A DNA stretch of 64,000 bases from Clostridia bacterium (GCA_017463325.1 JAFTPK010000004.1:1-64000); one strand, 5' to 3'; positions 1-8,343 are shown, counted from the first letter of the stretch. Numbers and translations: made by a program. The notes: generated from the letters alone by a model not told the origin.

Positions 1-189
1 AACGACAGCATCTACATTGTTCGTAACCGCAACGGTATCACCGCAGAAAATCTTTCCACTATCTTGAAGCGTAACGACATCAAGAAGAGTGAGGCATATG
101 AGAGCGGTTTCCTCGAAGGAACTGTTCCGATGTACGATGCTTATATGGAGCTTAAGAAAAGCATCATTCGTTCTCGGAAGGAGGACTGA
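1..189 (+). CDS. C-terminal end of a probable AAA-type ATPase (partial)
   Basis: An open frame enters from the left edge and ends at TGA 187-189, giving 62 residues. The tail contains ENLSTILKRNDIKKSEAY, then ESGFLEGTVPMYDAYMELKK. A 'yxxGxLxGxxP' tail of this sort resembles the C-termini of RloA/AbiL-type AAA ATPases, so an ATPase partner of the next gene is a reasonable reading, but no Walker motif lies inside the window. The next gene starts 2 nt after this stop and its ribosome site (GGAGG) lies inside this frame, so the two are translationally coupled. The identification rests on tail resemblance and gene pairing only. Confidence 0.45.
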   Translation, partial: NDSIYIVRNRNGITAENLSTILKRNDIKKSEAYESGFLEGTVPMYDAYMELKKSIIRSRKED

Positions 190-191
190 CC

Positions 192-710
192 ATGGAGCTT
201 TCAAAATATATTGCCTGCATCTGTGAAGGAACTGCAGAACAAGCAATTATGAATTTGCTCCTTGAAAACAATCGCCTGATTTTCACTTATGACGATCTTC
301 TTGACGGTGAGGTTCTCCGTTGCAGAAAAGCAAAAGACTTTGAGGAACAACACTTAAGAAAAGGCTTCACGGAAAAAATCACAGTTCTTCGCATTTTAGA
401 TTCTCGCAGAGAAAATTTCACCTTGAGCAAACCTTACGCACCGAAAATTAAAGTTGTAAATGTAATCACTGCACCCGAAATTGAAATGCTTGTAATTTTC
501 AGAGAGGGCAAATACAACGAATTCAAAAAATCCAAGAAAAAGCCGAGCGAATTTTGCACCGCTGATTTAAGATTCAAAGGTGTAAAGAGTGCTTCTTTCT
601 TGAAAGAATACTTTTCCGATGTGGAGTCTATCGTTGCCGCCATCGTGGAATACAAAAGAGTTTCCAATGTCCAGAGTGGTGAGTACACCTTGGCTGATTT
701 GCTAAGATAA
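192..710 (+). CDS. Small TOPRIM/RloB-like protein, probable partner of the upstream ATPase
   Basis: 172 residues, started by ATG 192 behind GGAGG. The N-terminus YIACICEGTAEQAIM has the 'CEG-x-x-E' look of a TOPRIM/RloB-type acidic motif. A second acidic position occurs in RILDSRRENF, and a conserved-looking PEIEMLVIFREGKYNEF segment follows at about residues 95-112. In ATPase plus RloB-like pairs the small protein is thought to be the nuclease-type effector of an anti-phage or abortive-infection module. Here the pair sits next to mobile-element debris, which suits a defence role. I see no signal peptide or membrane segment. The protein could also be an unrelated accessory protein, so the family call is tentative. 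Confidence 0.5.
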   Translation: MELSKYIACICEGTAEQAIMNLLLENNRLIFTYDDLLDGEVLRCRKAKDFEEQHLRKGFTEKITVLRILDSRRENFTLSKPYAPKIKVVNVITAPEIEMLVIFREGKYNEFKKSKKKPSEFCTADLRFKGVKSASFLKEYFSDVESIVAAIVEYKRVSNVQSGEYTLADLLR

Positions 711-726
711 CCCGCAATTTTTGATT

Positions 727-787
727 AAATGCGCACCCATAAATCCTTATACCGCTTGGTGTTTGTGTTTTGGCTGCGCATTTTTTC
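727..787 (+). terminator. Possible intrinsic terminator after the small RloB-like gene
   Basis: AAATGCGCA (727-735) and TGCGCATTT (775-783) form a 9-bp stem with a long 39-nt loop, followed by a T run reaching 786. It begins 17 nt after the stop of the upstream gene. The large loop makes it a weaker terminator candidate than others in this window. Confidence 0.4.
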
Positions 788-909
788 TTTTCCGTTTCGT
801 ATTTTTGTGCATACCCGAAAAGGCTCAAAACTCCTTATTCGGTCGGCGTTGCCGTCTGATGTAATGTGGGCGAAAGCGCATATTTGCGCAAGCCCTTATT
901 CCTGCAACA

Positions 910-938
910 AAATCGGGCGAGGCATACCTGCCCGATTT
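910..938. repeat. Inverted repeat in the mobile-element remnant
   Basis: AAATCGGGC at 910-918 and GCCCGATTT at 930-938 are perfect 9-bp inverted repeats around an 11-nt loop. No strong T run follows on either strand. Its role is unknown. Confidence 0.4.
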
Positions 939-1298
939 CGCCGTTTCTCTAACTGTTCGTCGTTGGTTTTCTTCTTTCGCTTACAGCCCGAATTTCCGTC
1001 CGTTGAGGATGGTTCGGGTGTTTGCTTGGGTTTGCCCCTCAAATCGCAACACGGGGCGTTTTTGGCGGTCTGTGGCGGTCAACCGCTTGGCTTCTCTTTT
1101 TGGGATATGACCTTGCCCTTGAGTTTTTCAAAGCAGCACTCGGTATAGGAGAGTCCGTTCTCCGTAACGACACGGTCAAGCACGGAGAGCATCTCGGCTT
1201 CTCTCAGCTTGACCGTATCGGTCGGGGTTTCGTAACAGATCCACTCATCTGAGTCGGGGGTAAAATCTCTTATCGGAGAGAGCCGTTTTGACAGTACA

Positions 1299-1733
1299 AT
1301 GTTGCAAGAACTGTTGTCTAAAAAAGAACTTGAAGTCAAGAGTAGTGCCGAGCAGATCGAGAACAAGGAACGAGAACTTGAGGGCTTGACGAGCAGCCGA
1401 AATAGCGTTTTTGAACTCAACAGTAAAATGCAGTCGTGGGAAACAGACTTTGAAGATCAAGAGGTGGACGGACAAAAGGCTATGTTGTATCAAGTTGTTG
1501 ACCGCATAGACATTTACCGCGATAGAGTTGAAATCCACGTTAATATTAAAATGGATATGTATGAGAACGGCTTGTCGGATAGGTTACAAGCTCCGACAAC
1601 CGAACTCATAACAGTTCCCGCGAGAATTGAGGATAACGACAATCTCCCTATGGTAGCTTGTGGAGCAGACCAAACCGTTTTATCGGGACAGTCTATTATA
1701 GGGGGTGTAAACTCGGTATCGTTAGCAGCGTAA
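1299..1733 (+). pseudogene. C-terminal remnant of a large serine recombinase
   Basis: The frame is open from 1236, and its protein-like part begins about 1287. It shows a coiled coil (KKELEVKSSAEQIENKEREL), then QKAMLYQVVDRIDIYRDRVE, the typical end of a large serine recombinase: a helical zinc-ribbon/coiled-coil region followed by 'ALI-x-x-VV-x-RI-x-VY-x-D-x-VEI'. The catalytic resolvase domain and the recombinase domain are absent, so it cannot act as an enzyme. No ribosome site precedes ATG 1299. The last 25 or so codons overlap, in another frame, the start of the leucine-rich-repeat gene. I read it as a scar left by an excised or deleted integrative element. Confidence 0.6.
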
Positions 1734-4700
1734 CGAGTATTGGCGACTATGCGTTCTGTGATTGTGATAATTTAACGGAAGTTGTAATTGGCAATGGTGT
1801 AGAAAGTATCGGTAACGGTGCGTTCTATTATTGCGATAGCTTAACAAAAGTTGTAATTGGCAATGCTGTAACAAGTATCGGTTTTCATGCGTTCTATAGT
1901 TGCGATGGATTAACCGAAATCGTCATTCCAGATAGCGTAACGAATATTGGTAGTAGTGCTTTCTATGCTTGCTTTGAGTTAACAGGGGTATATTATCAAG
2001 GCACGATAGAAACATGGTGCAATATTTCGTTTGATGATTCTTCCGCAAATCCTTTGTATTACGCAAAGAATTTATATTTAAATAATAATCTTGTGACGGA
2101 GCTGGTAATTCCCGAGGGTGCAACGGAAATAAAAGCCTATGCGTTCTATTATTGCAGTAGCTTGACGAGTGTTGTAATTCCCGATAGCGTAACTACGATT
2201 GGCAATGGTGCGTTTGATAGATGTAGCAGTTTAACGGAAATCGTAATTCCCGACAGCGTAACTTCGATTGGGAATTCTGCGTTCTATGCGTGTAGGGGTT
2301 TAACGGAGTTTGTTATTCCCGATAACGTAACAAGCATTGGGGATTCTGCGTTCTGTGATTGCGATAATTTAACGGAAATCATAATTCCCGATAACGTAAC
2401 AAGCATTGGGGATTCTGCGTTCTGTGATTGCGATAATTTAACGGGAATCGTGCTTCCAAATAATATAATAAGTATTGGTAATCATATATTCTCTGGATGC
2501 AGTGGTTTAACGGAAATCGTAATTTCAAACAGTGTTACAAGTATTGGTTATGCTGCATTCTCTGGTTGCAGTGGTTTAACCGAAATCGTAATTCCAGATA
2601 GCGTAACTACGATTGGCGATGCTGCATTCTCTGGATGTAGTGGTTTAACCGAAATCGTCATTCCAGATAACGTAACTACGATTGGCGATGCTGCATTCTC
2701 TGGATGTAGTGGATTAACGGAAATTAAATACAATGCAATAGAATGTGAAGACTTAAGTCGCAATAATGCATTTGGAGATGCGGGGAAAAACACCGACGGG
2801 ATTACGGTAACGATTGGTGCAAGCGTTAAAAAAATTCCCGCCAATTTATTCTCTTCCTATTATAGCAATTATTATAGTGTATATAAACCGAAGATTACGC
2901 ATATAGTTTTTGAGGAAGGAAGCATTTGTGAAAGTATCGGCGAAGGAGCGTTCCGTGATTGTGATAATTTAACGGAACTCGTAATACCTGATAGCGTAAT
3001 GATTATTTGTGAATCTGCTTTCTCTGGATGCACTGGGTTAACGGCGCTTGTAATTCCCGATAGCGTAACGAGTATCGGTGAGGGTGCATTCTATCAATGC
3101 AGTGGTTTGACGAAAATAACGTTGCCGTTTTTGGGTGCAAGCAGTAGTGCAACGTCTGCAAGTGATTCAACGTTATTTGGCTACATATTTGGTCGGTTTG
3201 TAACCGGAAGTGGAAGAACTCAGCAATACTATTCTTCGAGTGAGTCCGTGTCCTATTATATCCCCCCGAGCTTACAATCGGTAACGATAACGGGTGGAGA
3301 TATTTTCTATGGCGCATTCTATAATTGTTGGTATTTAACGGAAATCGTACTTCCCGACGGCGTAACGAATATCGCTCCTTATGCGTTCTATAATTGTGTT
3401 AATTTAACGAAAATCGTAATGCCCGAAAACATCACTACGATTGGTTATTCTGCATTCTCTGGATGCACTGATTTAACGGATATTGTAATTCCCAACGGCG
3501 TAACGAGTATTGGTGGTAGTGCGTTCAGCGGTTGCAATAGTTTAACGAAAATTATCGTTCCCGACAGCGTAACGAGTATCGGTAGTTCCGCATTCTTTGG
3601 ATGCAGTGGGTTAAAAGAAATGACGTTGCCATTTGTTGGGGGAAGAGGTGGCGCAACGTCTGCAAGCAATTCCACGTTATTCGGGTATATCTTTGGTGAG
3701 AATGCATTTGATGGCGGAATAGAAATAAAACAATATTACTCTTCCTCTTCCTATTCGTACTCGACGTATTATATTCCGACGGGCTTACAATCGGTAACGA
3801 TTACGGGCGGCGATATTCTTTACGGTGCATTCTCTAATTGTAGCAACTTGACGAACGTAGCAATTGGCGAGGCTGTAACGAGCATTAGCGATTCTGCGTT
3901 TGATGGTTGCGATAGCTTGGTGTATAGCGAATATAGCAATGCTTATTATTTAGGGAACGACGAAAATGAATTCTATGCGCTGATAAAAGCGAAAAATACG
4001 GACATAACTCGTTGCATTATGAACGATGGCACGGGGTTGATTGCGGATCGAGCTTTTTATAATTGTAGCGGATTAACAGAAATCGTACTTCCCGACGGCG
4101 TAACGAATATTGGCGCTTATGCCTTCTTTGGGTGCAGTGGATTAACGGAAATTATCATTCCCAATGGAGTAACGAGTATTAGAGATTATATTTTCTCTGG
4201 TTGCACTGGGTTAATGGAAATTGTCATTCCCGATAATGTAACGAGTATCGGTAATTCCGCATTCTATCAATGTAGTGGTTTGACGCAAATTACGTTGCCT
4301 TTTGTAGGGGCAAGTAAAGATGGAATGAGCAATACACATTTTGGATATATCTTCGGGGCAAATAGTTATAGTTATAATGATGACTATGTTCCTGCTTCCG
4401 TAAAAAAAGTGACAATAACCAGTGTAACTAGCATTAGTAAGTATGCGTTCTATGGTTGCAGTAGTTTAACGGCGATTGTCATTCCTGCTGGCGTAACGAC
4501 TATTGGTAATTATGCATTCTATACTTGCAGCGGTTTAACGAAAATCGTTATTCCCGACAGCGTAACGAGTATTGGTTTTATGGCGTTCGATAATTGTAGT
4601 AGCTTGACAAGAGTGTATTATAAAGGAACGGCGGAAGAATGGTCGGTGATTTCAATCGGCTCTTATAATACGTCTTTAACTAACTCAATACGGTATTATT

Positions 4701-4816
4701 ACAGCGAAACTGCCCCCGCTCTCAACGCTGACGGTACGGCGTACGACGGCAATTATTGGCACTACGACAAAAACGGCAATATCGTCGTTTGGGTGTATAC
4801 AAAACCCGAAGAATAA
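1658..4816 (+). CDS. BspA-type leucine-rich-repeat (LRR_5) protein lacking its 5' end
   Basis: The open frame has 1052 codons, but the first 20 or so (1658-1718) are recombinase DNA read in another frame. LRR sequence begins at about 1719. From there I count about 30 repeats of a 23-residue unit with consensus LTEIVIPDSVTSIGxxAFxxC. They are interrupted by longer inserts (for example the two similar blocks near 3110-3330 and 3610-3830 with ATSAS-STLFGYIFG). It ends with YWHYDKNGNIVVW and no sortase or choline-binding anchor. BspA-like proteins are normally secreted surface adhesins of gut and oral bacteria. This copy has no signal peptide, no upstream promoter and no ribosome site, so it is probably a truncated or silent copy, or a cassette that needs recombination to be expressed. 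Confidence 0.7.
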   Translation: MWSRPNRFIGTVYYRGCKLGIVSSVTSIGDYAFCDCDNLTEVVIGNGVESIGNGAFYYCDSLTKVVIGNAVTSIGFHAFYSCDGLTEIVIPDSVTNIGSSAFYACFELTGVYYQGTIETWCNISFDDSSANPLYYAKNLYLNNNLVTELVIPEGATEIKAYAFYYCSSLTSVVIPDSVTTIGNGAFDRCSSLTEIVIPDSVTSIGNSAFYACRGLTEFVIPDNVTSIGDSAFCDCDNLTEIIIPDNVTSIGDSAFCDCDNLTGIVLPNNIISIGNHIFSGCSGLTEIVISNSVTSIGYAAFSGCSGLTEIVIPDSVTTIGDAAFSGCSGLTEIVIPDNVTTIGDAAFSGCSGLTEIKYNAIECEDLSRNNAFGDAGKNTDGITVTIGASVKKIPANLFSSYYSNYYSVYKPKITHIVFEEGSICESIGEGAFRDCDNLTELVIPDSVMIICESAFSGCTGLTALVIPDSVTSIGEGAFYQCSGLTKITLPFLGASSSATSASDSTLFGYIFGRFVTGSGRTQQYYSSSESVSYYIPPSLQSVTITGGDIFYGAFYNCWYLTEIVLPDGVTNIAPYAFYNCVNLTKIVMPENITTIGYSAFSGCTDLTDIVIPNGVTSIGGSAFSGCNSLTKIIVPDSVTSIGSSAFFGCSGLKEMTLPFVGGRGGATSASNSTLFGYIFGENAFDGGIEIKQYYSSSSYSYSTYYIPTGLQSVTITGGDILYGAFSNCSNLTNVAIGEAVTSISDSAFDGCDSLVYSEYSNAYYLGNDENEFYALIKAKNTDITRCIMNDGTGLIADRAFYNCSGLTEIVLPDGVTNIGAYAFFGCSGLTEIIIPNGVTSIRDYIFSGCTGLMEIVIPDNVTSIGNSAFYQCSGLTQITLPFVGASKDGMSNTHFGYIFGANSYSYNDDYVPASVKKVTITSVTSISKYAFYGCSSLTAIVIPAGVTTIGNYAFYTCSGLTKIVIPDSVTSIGFMAFDNCSSLTRVYYKGTAEEWSVISIGSYNTSLTNSIRYYYSETAPALNADGTAYDGNYWHYDKNGNIVVWVYTKPEE

Positions 4817-4827
4817 TTTTTATATAG

Positions 4828-4866
4828 AAAAGGGCGCTCTGCGATTGCGGGGCGCCTTTTCTTGTG
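4828..4866 (+). terminator. Intrinsic terminator after the LRR gene
   Basis: AAAGGGCGC pairs with GCGCCTTTT (one G-T wobble) around a CTCTGCGATTGCGG-type loop, followed by TTTTCTT. It starts about 12 nt after the LRR stop codon. Confidence 0.7.
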
Positions 4867-4905
4867 ATTTTTTTTGTTTTTTCACAAAAATTTTCCGTCA
4901 AACTG

Positions 4906-4934
4906 TTTACATTAAAATCGTTTTGTGATATAAT
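4906..4934 (+). promoter_or_regulatory. Promoter of pckG
   Basis: TTTACA at 4906-4911, a 17-bp spacer, and TATAAT at 4929-4934. The predicted transcript start near 4941 leaves a leader of about 145 nt before pckG. That leader holds two hairpins: AGAAG-TGGA-CTTCT, and a nested stem GGGAAA...TTTCCC around ACGG...CCGT. They could act in regulation or stability; neither matches a riboswitch class I know. Confidence 0.75.
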
Positions 4935-5085
4935 TATAATTGGAAGAGAAGTGGACTTCTTTTGGGGAAGGGAAACGAAACGGCTGTAAATCCGTCGAAA
5001 TTTCCCGAAAAAAAAAGAAACTTTCTGCTCTTTTCTGTATAAAATCACGAAAAAATGATAAAATAATCGTAAGGAGATTTTTAAA

Positions 5086-6873
5086 ATGACCAACAACAAG
5101 AAAGTTCTTCAATTCGTTGCGGACTGTGAAGCGTTTGCTCAGCCCGACAAAGTAGTGTGGATCGACGGTAGCGACGCACAGCGCGACGCTCTTCGCGCCG
5201 AAGCTTGCGCAACCGGCGAGATTATCAAGCTCAATCAGGAAAAGCTGCCTGACTGTTATTATCACAGAACGGCGGAAAACGACGTTGCCCGCGTCGAGGA
5301 CAGAACCTTTATCTGTTGTGAAAACGAAGCGGACGCGCTTCCTCATTCTATCGTTAAATGGAAGGCTCCCAAAGAAGCGTACGCAATGGTGAACGAGATC
5401 GCAAAAGGCGCTTACAAGGGCAGAACTATGTACGTGATCCCTTATTCCATGGGCGTCGTTGGCTCGCCTTTCTCCAAGATCGGTATTGAAATCACCGACT
5501 CTATCTACGTCGTTCTTAACATGATGATCATGACGAGAGTAGGCAAGATGTGTCTTGATCAGCTCGGCGAAACGGGCGATTTCGTTAAGGGTTTCCACGC
5601 AAAGTGCAACGTAGACCCCGAAAAGAGATATATTATGCATTTCCCCGAAGACAACACGATCATTTCCGTGAACTCCGCTTACGGCGGCAACGTTCTTCTC
5701 GGTAAGAAGTGTTTCGCGCTCCGTATTGCAACCAACCTCGGTAAGAAAGAGGGCTGGATGGCAGAGCACATGCTTATTCTCGGCGTAAAGCGTCCTCAGG
5801 ATAAGGAAATTAAGTACGTTGCGGCGGCTTTCCCCTCCGCTTGCGGTAAGACCAACCTTGCTATGTTGATCCCTCCCAAGCAGTATCTTGATAAAGGTTA
5901 CGAAGTATTCTGTGTGGGCGACGATATTGCATGGATTCGCGTAGGCGAGGACGGCAGACTTTGGGCGGCGAACCCCGAAAACGGTTTCTTCGGTGTTGCT
6001 CCCGGTACGAACGAAAAGTCCAACCCCAACGCGCTTGCGTCCACTATGCAGGGTACTATCTTCACCAACGTTGCGTATAACCCCGAGGACGGCACCGTTT
6101 GGTGGGAAAAGCTCACGAAAGAAGCTCCTGCAAACCTGATCGACTGGAAGGGCAACCCTTGGACGCCTGACATGAACGCGGACGGTAAGCACCCTGCGGC
6201 GCATCCCAACTCCCGTTTCACGGCTCCCGCGATCAACTGCCCTTGCATTTCCCCCGAATTCAACTCTAAGGCGGGCGTACCTCTTTCCGCAATCATCTTC
6301 GGCGGTAGAAGAGCGACGACGACTCCGCTCGTATATCAATCCAGAGATTGGAACCATGGTACGTTCGTAGGGACGATCATGTCCTCTGAAACGACGGCAG
6401 CGGCGACGGGCGCGGTAGGCGTTCTCCGTCACGACCCTATGGCAATGAAACCTTTCATGGGCTATTCGGTAGATCAATACTTCCAGCACTGGATTGACAT
6501 GGGCGCAAAGGTAGAAGAAAGCAAGCAGCCTAAGATCTTCAACGTAAACTGGTTCCGTCAGGACGAAAACGGCAACTTCATGTGGCCTGGTTTTGGTGAC
6601 AATATGCGCGTGCTTGACTGGATTCTCGACAGATGCGAAGGGAAAGCGGACGCACAGGAAACGGCGATCGGCTATCTGCCTTACGCAAAGGACATCAATA
6701 TCGACGGCGCGGATATCGACGCGGCGACGCTTGAAAAGCTCCTTTACGTAGACAAGACCCGTTGGGCGGCAGAAGCGGAGGAAATCGAAAACTACTACGC
6801 AGAAAACTTTGGCGACAAGATGCCTAAGGAAATCGTAGCAAACCTCGAAATCCTTAAAAAGAACTGCAAATAA
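5086..6873 (+). CDS. pckG: Phosphoenolpyruvate carboxykinase, GTP type
   Basis: 595 residues, the normal length of the GTP-dependent family. It catalyses oxaloacetate + GTP to PEP + CO2 + GDP; in anaerobes it often runs in the carboxylating direction. Visible motifs: the active-site segment NSAYGGNVLLGKKCFALR at about 196-213, the PEPCK-specific P-loop FPSACGKTNLAM at about 249-260, GDDIAW (kinase-2/metal) at 278-283, and the NCPCISPEFN and FGGRRATTTPLVYQ blocks downstream. The start is ATG 5086 behind TAAGGAG. It is monocistronic, with its own promoter and a hairpin directly after the stop. A cytosolic enzyme of the gluconeogenic/anaplerotic node. A 525-codon antisense frame over this gene is only a codon-usage shadow. 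Confidence 0.97.
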   Translation: MTNNKKVLQFVADCEAFAQPDKVVWIDGSDAQRDALRAEACATGEIIKLNQEKLPDCYYHRTAENDVARVEDRTFICCENEADALPHSIVKWKAPKEAYAMVNEIAKGAYKGRTMYVIPYSMGVVGSPFSKIGIEITDSIYVVLNMMIMTRVGKMCLDQLGETGDFVKGFHAKCNVDPEKRYIMHFPEDNTIISVNSAYGGNVLLGKKCFALRIATNLGKKEGWMAEHMLILGVKRPQDKEIKYVAAAFPSACGKTNLAMLIPPKQYLDKGYEVFCVGDDIAWIRVGEDGRLWAANPENGFFGVAPGTNEKSNPNALASTMQGTIFTNVAYNPEDGTVWWEKLTKEAPANLIDWKGNPWTPDMNADGKHPAAHPNSRFTAPAINCPCISPEFNSKAGVPLSAIIFGGRRATTTPLVYQSRDWNHGTFVGTIMSSETTAAATGAVGVLRHDPMAMKPFMGYSVDQYFQHWIDMGAKVEESKQPKIFNVNWFRQDENGNFMWPGFGDNMRVLDWILDRCEGKADAQETAIGYLPYAKDINIDGADIDAATLEKLLYVDKTRWAAEAEEIENYYAENFGDKMPKEIVANLEILKKNCK

Positions 6874-6883
6874 GAAAAAAGGA

Positions 6884-6911
6884 ACGCCCCGACGCTATGC
6901 TGTCGGGGCGT
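6884..6911 (+). terminator. Strong hairpin between pckG and the flavoprotein gene
   Basis: ACGCCCCGAC and GTCGGGGCGT form a perfect 10-bp stem with an 8-nt loop. No T run follows; instead ATG 6918 comes 6 nt later. It may therefore act as a partial terminator, a 3' stabiliser for pckG mRNA, or a structure that masks the weak ribosome site of the next gene. Confidence 0.5.
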
Positions 6912-6917
6912 ACAATT

Positions 6918-7463
6918 ATGATGAAAAAAGTATTGATTTTATCTGGCAGCCCGAGAAAGGGCGGCAACTCGGATACTCTTTGCGACGAATTTCTGCGCGG
7001 CGCTTTTGACGCGGGAAACGCAGTTGAGAAAATCCGCGTCGCGGATAAAAAAATCGCGCCCTGCACAGGCTGTTATTTTTGTAAAGATCATGGGGGCAGG
7101 TGTGCGTTCAACGACGATATGGGCGAAATTTTGCAAAAGATTATCGACTGTGACGTGCTCGTTCTTTCCAGCCCTGTGTATTTTTATTCGATTTGTGCAC
7201 AGCTTAAAACCGTGATCGACCGTACGGTTGCCCGTTGGACGGAAATCGCGAATAAGGATTTATACTATATTGCCACGGCGGCAGAGGACGAGGAGGAAAC
7301 GCTTGACACAACGCTTGCCTGTTTCCACGGCTTTGCAATGTGTATTGACGGCTACGAAGAAAAGGGCACGCTGTACGGTAAGGGGCTTTACGAAAAAGGC
7401 GACCTTGCTACCCGTCCCGAGCTTACGACGATCGCCTATGAAATGGGCAACAGTATTCGTTAG
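6918..7463 (+). CDS. Flavodoxin-fold NAD(P)H-dependent FMN reductase family protein
   Basis: 181 residues from ATG 6918 (an ATG at 6921 is the alternative; an earlier in-frame ATG at 6897 would lie inside the hairpin). The N-terminus KKVLILSGSPRKGGNSDTL is the FMN-phosphate-binding loop of the FMN_red/iron-sulfur flavoprotein family. CTGCYFCKDHGGRCAFNDDM follows at about 49-68, the two-cysteine motif common in such reductases, and then VLVLSSPVYFYSICAQLKTV. It is probably a cytosolic quinone or flavin reductase acting in redox stress; the substrate is unknown. The ribosome site is weak and formed by the 3' arm of the preceding hairpin. The TAG stop belongs to a MITE-like element (7461-7509), so the original C-terminus may have been changed by insertion. 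Confidence 0.8.
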   Translation: MMKKVLILSGSPRKGGNSDTLCDEFLRGAFDAGNAVEKIRVADKKIAPCTGCYFCKDHGGRCAFNDDMGEILQKIIDCDVLVLSSPVYFYSICAQLKTVIDRTVARWTEIANKDLYYIATAAEDEEETLDTTLACFHGFAMCIDGYEEKGTLYGKGLYEKGDLATRPELTTIAYEMGNSIR

Positions 7464-7509
7464 CCATTACGAAGATCAAAATCAGGTTCAACTCATTCCG
7501 TAATGGCTA
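7461..7509. mobile_element. Short MITE-like element, deletion derivative (49 bp)
   Basis: TAGCCATTACG at the left end and CGTAATGGCTA at the right end are perfect 11-bp terminal inverted repeats that start and end in TA. The right 35 or so bases match the right end of the 242-bp copy at 59377-59618 almost exactly (shared core TCAAAATCAGGTTCAAC). The left TA supplies the TAG stop codon of the upstream gene. It is an internally deleted relative of the long copy. Confidence 0.75.
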
Positions 7510-7524
7510 AGAAAAGGAAAAGAT

Positions 7525-8343
7525 ATGAAAAAAATTACGAAATTCTTTGTAACTGCTTGCGTAGGTCTAACCGTTCTTGGCGCGGCGAGCGGCTGTAATC
7601 GCTACGTTGGCGACTACACGTACGCGCAAAAAAGCTTTATAGAAAGCGGCTCGGGCGAAATTGTTTCCCTTTCGATCGACTACGAAAACGCGGCGATCGA
7701 GGTTAAATTTGACCCGTCCGCGACGGCGGTAAGCGTTTCTTATCCGCAAATGCAAACGAAAAGCGGAAAGGAGCTTTCCGAGGTCACCGTGCGCGAAACG
7801 GCGAATGCATTGACGATTGAAGAAGACACGGATGTTATTTTTAAGCTCGGGGTTGGGATAAACACCCCGGAGGCAAAAATTTCCGTCGTGTTACCTGCCA
7901 CTCGGACGTATGCGCTCGACTTATCGGTAGATAACGGGGCAATTACGTTTTTGGGGGATTCGGCTGCGCTTTCCTCCCTTACAATCGACACGGATAACGG
8001 AGCGATCGCCCTTTCCGCGACGGAGGTAAATGTGGCAGGCAGGGTTGAGATGACGACGGATAACGGCGCGATCAGCGTAGGAAAGCTCACGGCATCCGCT
8101 CTTATGATTGAAACGGACGTGGGGGCGGTTTCGGCGAGCGAGCTTTTTGCACCCGAAGTGACCGTTTCTGTGGACGTTGGCGAGATCGACGTGACTCTTG
8201 CTGGTAAAAAAGAGGAGTGGTCGGTGGTTGCGGAAACGAACGTCGGGGAGAGTAATATTTCCACCAACGTGGATACCGCTCGCCCGTACAAGCTTACCTT
8301 ATCGACGGACGTCGGCGGCATCAAGGCAAACTTTTTAGGCTGA
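7525..8343 (+). CDS. DUF4097-family lipoprotein
   Basis: 272 residues. A signal peptide with a lipobox ends ...LGAASGC, lipidation at about C24, so the protein should be anchored to the outer face of the membrane. The rest is a beta-strand-repeat (DUF4097, adhesin-like) domain: alternating short strands with repeated ID-x-DNGAI, TTDNGAIS and ETDVGAV units (residues about 130-270) that look like a right-handed beta-solenoid. Such proteins often accompany envelope-stress or DUF1700/PspC-type regulators, none of which is seen here. The start is ATG 7525 behind AAAGGAAAAG. It lies 15 nt after the short MITE-like element and could be co-transcribed with the flavoprotein gene. The function is not known. 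Confidence 0.8.
   Translation: MKKITKFFVTACVGLTVLGAASGCNRYVGDYTYAQKSFIESGSGEIVSLSIDYENAAIEVKFDPSATAVSVSYPQMQTKSGKELSEVTVRETANALTIEEDTDVIFKLGVGINTPEAKISVVLPATRTYALDLSVDNGAITFLGDSAALSSLTIDTDNGAIALSATEVNVAGRVEMTTDNGAISVGKLTASALMIETDVGAVSASELFAPEVTVSVDVGEIDVTLAGKKEEWSVVAETNVGESNISTNVDTARPYKLTLSTDVGGIKANFLG

Larger units (their letters stand above)
725..1285 (-). pseudogene. Decayed minus-strand reading frame of a mobile element, 5' end lost
   Basis: This stretch carries no convincing intact gene. On the minus strand one frame stays open from about 1285 to 725 except for TGA at 1079-1081 and one TAA near 898-900. The first segment reads like a real protein (DEWICYETPTDTVKLREAEM, then ECCFEKLKGKVISQKEKP). 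The second is a lysine/arginine-rich tail (CKRKKKTNDEQLEKRRNRAG). The frame abuts the recombinase remnant on the opposite strand at about 1285, where its own start should be, so it looks truncated by that junction. I do not recognise the family; small proteins of Clostridia conjugative elements are one possibility. Confidence 0.3.

Noticed and set aside
729-1148. 139-codon plus-strand frame in the mobile-element remnant
   Set aside because: It overlaps a minus-strand frame with better protein character, has no ribosome site, and shows no recognisable motif.
1719-4600. Regular DNA repeats that might suggest a CRISPR array
   Set aside because: The roughly 69-bp period is the codon period of a 23-residue LRR. 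The repeats are coding and degenerate and there are no unique spacers.
4972-4998. tRNA-Tyr-like anticodon arm (ACGG-CTGTAAAT-CCGT) in the pckG leader
   Set aside because: The anticodon-like loop is present, but there is no acceptor stem, D arm or T arm at the right distances, so this is not a tRNA gene.
4912-6489. 525-codon open frame on the minus strand over pckG
   Set aside because: It mirrors a clear, conserved pckG gene, has arginine/valine-rich composition typical of antisense shadows, and has no ribosome site.
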